From Liriodendron chinense (Eukaryota > Streptophyta > Magnoliopsida > Magnoliales > Magnoliaceae): DNA of 64,000 nt. The notes beneath the pieces were generated by a model that had not been told where the DNA came from, searched no databases, and saw only the letters and a list, made by a program, of their open reading frames with translations. A program made the position numbers and the translations under genes. The DNA lies in NCBI GenBank assembly GCA_003013855.2, contig ML058550.1, positions 1,518,001 to 1,582,000 on the forward strand, in the 5' to 3' direction. This document shows, piece by piece, positions 60,701 to 64,000 of the stretch (its first letter is position 1; each line of letters begins with the position of its first letter).

Positions 60701-62666
60701 TCATCTACCATACTATAGCCAGAGGTCCAATTGTACATGTGGCACAATGGTCCACAATCTGGAACATATGGGTGGATCCCTCTCTGGATCAACAAAATTC
60801 CAATTTCATGATCTGAGCCATCTGATTTGTGACCACAAAGGGATTGTAGAAAAGAATACTGGCATTATGCAGTGAACAGGAAAAGGTACACTAATTGGTT
60901 GTGTAGAATCTTCCAATCTGTGAGGCTTGCATGCAGTGGTCCATCCATGATGGGATCCACCCTATAAACATGTCCAGATATGAAATGTTGCCCCAGACAT
61001 ATTATTGTGTCAACGTGCTTCATTCAAGTTAGTAATCCCCTATTCTGTAACCTTTCTAATTGGCAAATCTGTTTTTTCTTTCTAGCCTTCATCATTAATT
61101 GTTTCAGTGACTTGTTTAATTTTCCTCAGGTAAGTGTTGTGCACATCTGTGAAGCGACATTGACAAAACGTCTAATTGAGTTTGAGAATACAGAATCAGG
61201 GAGTTTAACGGTAAAGTTTCTTTCTGCCAGGACTCAACTATGTCAATAAACTTGATCTTACAATAGAAATTGGCCATATCTTAAAATTGCCATTGCTATT
61301 CCATGTCATATTTTGATTCTTAGAGCTTTATCAAAACATGCCTCTATTTATTTTATATGATAAACTGCAGCTATATGAGAGGGTTCATCCATTAAATACA
61401 ATGTTTATAGTTGGGCATACAAACATACAGGATCCTACATCTGAGCTATTTATTTGAAAATCATAGTTACCTGGATTAGTCAGAGCATGGTAGAAAACAA
61501 GGTTTTCTATTTTGATATCTTAAGCTGGTAGCGACGTGCCGGCTGGTTGCAAAACTTTTGCCAAACAATCATCAGAAAGACGTCTCGAAAATCTGGGACA
61601 GCACCATGATGATTATGAAAAGAAAAGAAATCAAAACTGTAATGATTACCCATTGATGTGCAAGATGTCCATGAGGCGTGGATTCCCATTGATTCCATTT
61701 TGAGGGCTTTATTTGGATAGGAATTGGAAATCTCTCTCACATTGGTTACCTCGTGTCTTGTGCATGAGAATTTGATTGTGGTGTTTGCGTAATGATTACT
61801 TTTTGAAATTCAATATTCCTTACTATCTAAACATTGTTAAACGTCCCATCACAGGAAAAACCGTGCATTTTCTTTTCTTTTCTTTTCTTTTCTTTTCTTT
61901 TCTTTTCCCATTATCCACACAGGCCCTAAATGTGAAAGTTTATAGCTGTAGAGGGTCACTCCACCTAGTCCCTCTGGTCCTCAAGCATCAAGCAATAGAC
62001 TTCAATATGAAGTTGTTTACAATCGATCAGATATTGCATTAATATCTCCAGGCATGACATTCTGATCAAACAACAATCGTGTTGGTGTGAAACTGCCATC
62101 CTAATCTGTCCATTTGCATGTCAGTTAAGATCTATAAATTTGGCTGTTACTTTTCAACTTTTTAAGTTTCATGCTTGCTGTCTTGTGTAAGCTTTGATCT
62201 CTGTACCGCACAATTAGACTTAAGGTTTGATTCGTAAATTTTCTGTTGCTCAGATTGAGGAATTCATTATGAAGTCAAGTGAGCTTGATGGAGAGCTTCA
62301 TTCAAGACAGCAATCAAGTTGTGGGTCTAAAACATCTGGGATCATGGAAGTGCTTTGTGAACACAAGGACCGTGGAGAGCCTCATTTTGCTCATGGACTC
62401 TGTAGAAAGTGCTACGACGATGTAACCCCTTGCTTGCTTTTCTTCCAATTGTCTGTTTTCACTAATTTTTTCTTGTTTGGAATACTTGATGCTTCTATTT
62501 GTTGGTGCAGTTTGTAGAACTTTCTGGAGGGCTTCAAGGAGGATCTGAACCTCCTGCGTTCCAACGTGCTGAAAGGCAGAGAATGGCTGAAGCATCATCT
62601 AAAGAAAAGTCAAAAGAGCAATGTCTTGATACAGTGCCTTGCCAAAGCAAAGTTGGTCATACACAA
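45739..62666 (+). CDS. BRF1: TFIIB-related factor BRF1, TFIIIB subunit of RNA polymerase III (3'-partial)
   Basis: BRF1 bridges TFIIIC, TBP and Pol III at tRNA and 5S gene promoters in the nucleus. Twelve exons with GT/AG borders and matching phases: 45739-45803, 46619-46700, 46912-46987, 52319-52404, 52490-52566, 53590-53646, 53994-54106, 55912-55991, 56096-56182, 61130-61210, 62254-62421 and 62511-62666; together 376 codons without a stop. The N-terminus is a zinc ribbon (C4, C7, C24, C27: CKHC, then CCSGC). Then comes the conserved GQSQLAGTFIRSVQSEYS linker, followed by two TFIIB-type cyclin repeats (roughly residues 60-165, with QAHAFY and LVAASCLYIACR, and 170-270, with KRDWMQTGRKPSGLCGAALYIS). 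Next comes an acidic region with EFENTESGSLTIEEF, and finally the start of the C-terminal part. Plant BRF1 is longer, so the TBP/Bdp1-binding part lies beyond the window. The start is the first Met before the zinc ribbon. Plants have several TFIIB paralogues; the SQLAG block and C-terminal extension favour BRF1 over TFIIB. Confidence 0.9.
47480..47900 (+). pseudogene. LINE 3' fragment in BRF1 intron 3
   Basis: Broken frames give WHGWGIGKSEKEVWRLSIMSIFWVIW, then EDCIKKIKHSISGWAF, then an end with 'aataaatatttttatctctc' and an A-rich tail, as in plant LINE tails. No target-site duplication was identified. Confidence 0.6.
47935..49700 (+). pseudogene. Ty1/copia remnant in BRF1 intron 3 (leader, integrase-RT linker, reverse transcriptase)
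   Basis: A TATCAGAGC primer-site-like motif at about 48049 follows a short LTR-like end. A large internal deletion then leads to 48550-48900, the pre-RT linker (IALRKG-like coding, then HPISNF and YQKFALAC). 49100-49345 encodes a reverse transcriptase start: EEMNPMYSNDTWEL, CRWVYIVKY, SGSIDRYKARLVAKGYTQV. Continuation with stops reaches the LNKSIYGL-like region near 49470 and FSKHTTSGYIILVV near 49600. Non-functional. Confidence 0.78.
49978..51384 (+). pseudogene. LINE 3' fragment split by a MULE-like insertion
   Basis: The first part (49978-50332) encodes TMLCRTECWAVKEQLVHGMSV and RLRWFGHMQRRP in broken frames. The second part (51237-51384) ends with 'gaattagttgggataaggc' and (GATGAT)n. It is the same family as 12540-13355, which shows the uninterrupted order. 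Confidence 0.75.
50333..51236. mobile_element. TATCG-palindrome element, MULE-like, 9-bp TSD
   Basis: The 904-bp insertion has 14-bp terminal inverted repeats (TGTTTGCAGTATCG at 50336; CGATACTGCAAACA at its end). Flanks GATTGGAGG (50324-50332) and GAGTGGAGG (51237-51245) match in 8 of 9 bases. Nested palindromes of ATATCGATATCG and CGATATATCGTGCG type fill the right third. No transposase is encoded. Mutator-type 9-bp duplication is the basis for the superfamily guess. Confidence 0.7.
51390..52315. other. BRF1 intron 3 remainder
   Basis: T-rich runs near 51430-51452 precede sequence with 'gggccccacttttgatgggg', a weak match to the GTGGGCCC repeats. Nothing else was recognised. Confidence 0.4.
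57058..57320. repeat. Left arm of inverted repeat pair (ATATCG family)
   Basis: The order 'gaagtatccccaatattatc', 'gtagtatcagaaattccagg', 'cgccaatttatcgatatc' and 'gtgtaaattctaggtattg' recurs, inverted, at 59618-59925. The arms face each other across 2.3 kb inside BRF1 intron 9. Confidence 0.65.
57340..57666 (+). pseudogene. LINE 3' end in BRF1 intron 9
   Basis: It has an 'ataataaaattaccattatc' end with a 14-base A-run and broken LINE-tail frames upstream. Truncated at the 5' end; the boundaries are approximate. Confidence 0.5.
58165..59090 (+). mobile_element. Ty3/gypsy solo LTR, TSD ACTAG
   Basis: A 926-bp relative of the LTRs at 13760 and 17146: same TGATGCGGACA start, 'gaagaaagcgcccaccacaa', 'gggaggttccatccctcgcc' and CTACATCA end. 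It is flanked by perfect ACTAG copies (58160-58164 and 59091-59095). In place of the middle part of the full-length LTR it carries GGGCGCCCGACC palindromes (58354-58480). It sits in BRF1 intron 9. Confidence 0.9.
59103..59561. mobile_element. TATCG-type element with CAGTGTTC ends
   Basis: The left end 'cagtgttcgaagtatcag' and the right end 'gacaatttgaacactg' are inverted, with ATATCG motifs next to each. It contains a (CATC)n tract near 59365-59390. It directly abuts the solo LTR. Confidence 0.45.
59618..59925. repeat. Right arm of inverted repeat pair (ATATCG family)
   Basis: Inverted counterpart of 57058-57320. Inside it, a unit with 'acattggtgatacaagcgac' and 'acacctggaatttaaacag' is repeated in tandem with small changes (59670-59770). 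Confidence 0.65.
61690..61925. mobile_element. MITE-like copy in BRF1 intron 10
   Basis: 'gagggctttatttggatagg' at the left and 'ttatccacacaggccctaaa' at the right are imperfect inverted repeats similar to the 11391 family. A (CTTTT)n tract lies at 61870-61907. Confidence 0.45.
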
Positions 62667-62710
62667 GTAATGAGCTCTTGACAATACTGATTATCATTCT
62701 AATAGATTCT

Positions 62711-62935
62711 CATTGGGCTTTCCTGGCTTGCCGCTATTTACTAGGTTTTTCTATTAAATTATGCATCAAATGAAACTTCTTATGCTTGCATATTTGGTCA
62801 CATCTTTGAATGGAGAAGCAAAATCTTCTTATGCTTGCATTTGGTCACATCTGTGAATGGAGAAGCAAAATTGGGCTTTCCTGGCTTGCCACTATTTTAC
62901 CAAGTTTTTCTATTAAATTATGCATCCAACCAGGC
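62711..62935 (+). repeat. Nested tandem duplications in BRF1 intron 12
   Basis: 'gggctttcctggcttgcc' plus about 40 following bases occurs at about 62716 and again at 62873. Between them a ~45-bp unit ('cttatgcttgcat', 'ttggtcacatct', 'gaatggagaagcaaaat') occurs twice in a row. Confidence 0.75.
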
Positions 62936-63354
62936 TTCTCATGCTTTTGCTTAGGGGAAGACTTTCCTCACACAAACTTACGAATTTTTCTAAAGTTTAC
63001 TGCCATTGTTTGTCGCTAGTTTCAATGTCTTGAGTTACAAAGCTAACTAATACTTGTCACGACCACTTGGAATGAAATATTGAACTCTATACATTGGAGA
63101 AATAAAATATGAACAGTTCCCTGTTTCTACGACCAGGATTTTCTTGATGAGAGAAACTCATCAACCAGTTATTTGAATATGCTTATGTCTGAAAGGGTGT
63201 GTGTGTGTGTGTGGAGTTTGTCAGTGTGATGATCCAATAATGATGGCATAACCCTTAGGACATGTTTAAAAATGGGTTATTGAAAATTCGCATTTTGAAG
63301 CACTTGCTAGGTTCTTGCAAGCTGTCTTTACACGATTGATGATATGTGAGCAGT

Positions 63355-63930
63355 GATTTAAATATCGATAGTATCAACCAATGCTATCAATATCGCATGT
63401 GGCCGATACGATATACAAGGGGAGTTATTAAATTTCCATGTATTCACAAAAAATTGCAATGCATCACTATTATATCACGATACGTTAATACACTGTTATT
63501 TTGCCAAAAACCCTTCATAAAAGTCACCTGTATTGTTGATACACGCAATACATTCCCCCACTGGATATTTGAAAAAAATTCACAAAAAACCCCACGAAAA
63601 TCCTTTTTCTCCCAAATTTGTTTGGGGGAAGTCTGTTTGCATACTTGTATTGTATTATTTATGAATTATATGAACCCATTTGGATATAATTACACCACTT
63701 TTGTCAGACTGCATTGTTTAGGACCTCATACAAACAAAACTTGTTGTGTACACTTGTTTTTGTGGTCTTTTGGGTCCTAAGTGTCTAATCATGTCTCTTT
63801 CAACATATCCTGTGGTTTTATTGAAAAATTCCATTATATCCAAATGCTGCCCTCGAACAGCGATGCTTTCTCTGATATATGTAATATTTCCCATGGATGC
63901 TGGTATGTTCCGTATCCCAATAGTGTGATA
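63355..63930. repeat. TATCG-family sequence near window end
   Basis: Several 'atatcgatagtatc', 'aatatcgcatgtggccgatac' and 'tatatcacgatacg' motifs at 63360-63490 match the style of 50333-51236. The right boundary is unclear, and the remainder to 64000 is unassigned intron of BRF1. Confidence 0.4.
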
Positions 63931-64000
63931 TGTGCATCAATACTAATATTTAAATCATGTGTATGTGAGCACCAACTCATGGTGCGTATTGTGGATTGAA

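Overview
The window is nuclear DNA of a flowering plant: two intron-containing genes with plant splice structure sit in a sea of LTR retrotransposons, LINE tails, MITE/MULE-like elements and microsatellites. Dense copies of a GTGGGCCC-rich interspersed repeat suggest, without proving, a woody magnoliid or similar lineage. There is no sign of bacterial, organellar or viral genome sequence.

Region 1 (1-4.8 kb) holds the 3' part of a cell-wall type acid invertase gene (GH32) on the + strand. Six exons are visible, including the 9-nt mini-exon of plant invertases. The first exon lies upstream of the window, and one exon carries a one-base frameshift.

Region 2 (4.8-39.8 kb) is intergenic and dominated by nested transposable elements. 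Three LTR retrotransposons have recognisable ends and target-site duplications, and all three lack a complete pol: a Ty3/gypsy element (13760-18101, TSD GTCTA) whose 713-codon ORF joins Gag to an integrase tail and a chromodomain; a second Ty3/gypsy element on the - strand (22884-25943, TSD CTCCC) with Gag, zinc knuckle and protease only; and a Ty1/copia element on the - strand (34043-36782) with Gag and the start of Pol only. A copia-type solo LTR follows (38310-38923, TSD GTTTT). Truncated LINE insertions, copia fragments, MITEs and a 1.4-kb minisatellite fill the rest.

Region 3 (39.8-43.4 kb) is a cluster of diverged GTGGGCCC-type repeats just upstream of, and around, the probable promoter and non-coding first exon of the next gene.

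Region 4 (about 42.4 kb to the window end) is the gene for the TFIIB-related factor BRF1, a subunit of RNA polymerase III initiation factor TFIIIB, on the + strand. Twelve coding exons (376 codons) are visible and the gene runs on past the window. Its two 5-kb introns host copia, LINE, MULE-like and solo-LTR insertions.

The two genes are functionally unrelated (sucrose hydrolysis in the cell wall; Pol III transcription). I see no operon-like organisation and no novel multi-gene system. The most unusual features are the chimeric Gag/integrase-tail/chromodomain element, GACCGGTC-type palindromes shared by LTRs of unrelated families, the minisatellite inside a TIR-like element, and long inverted repeats inside a BRF1 intron.
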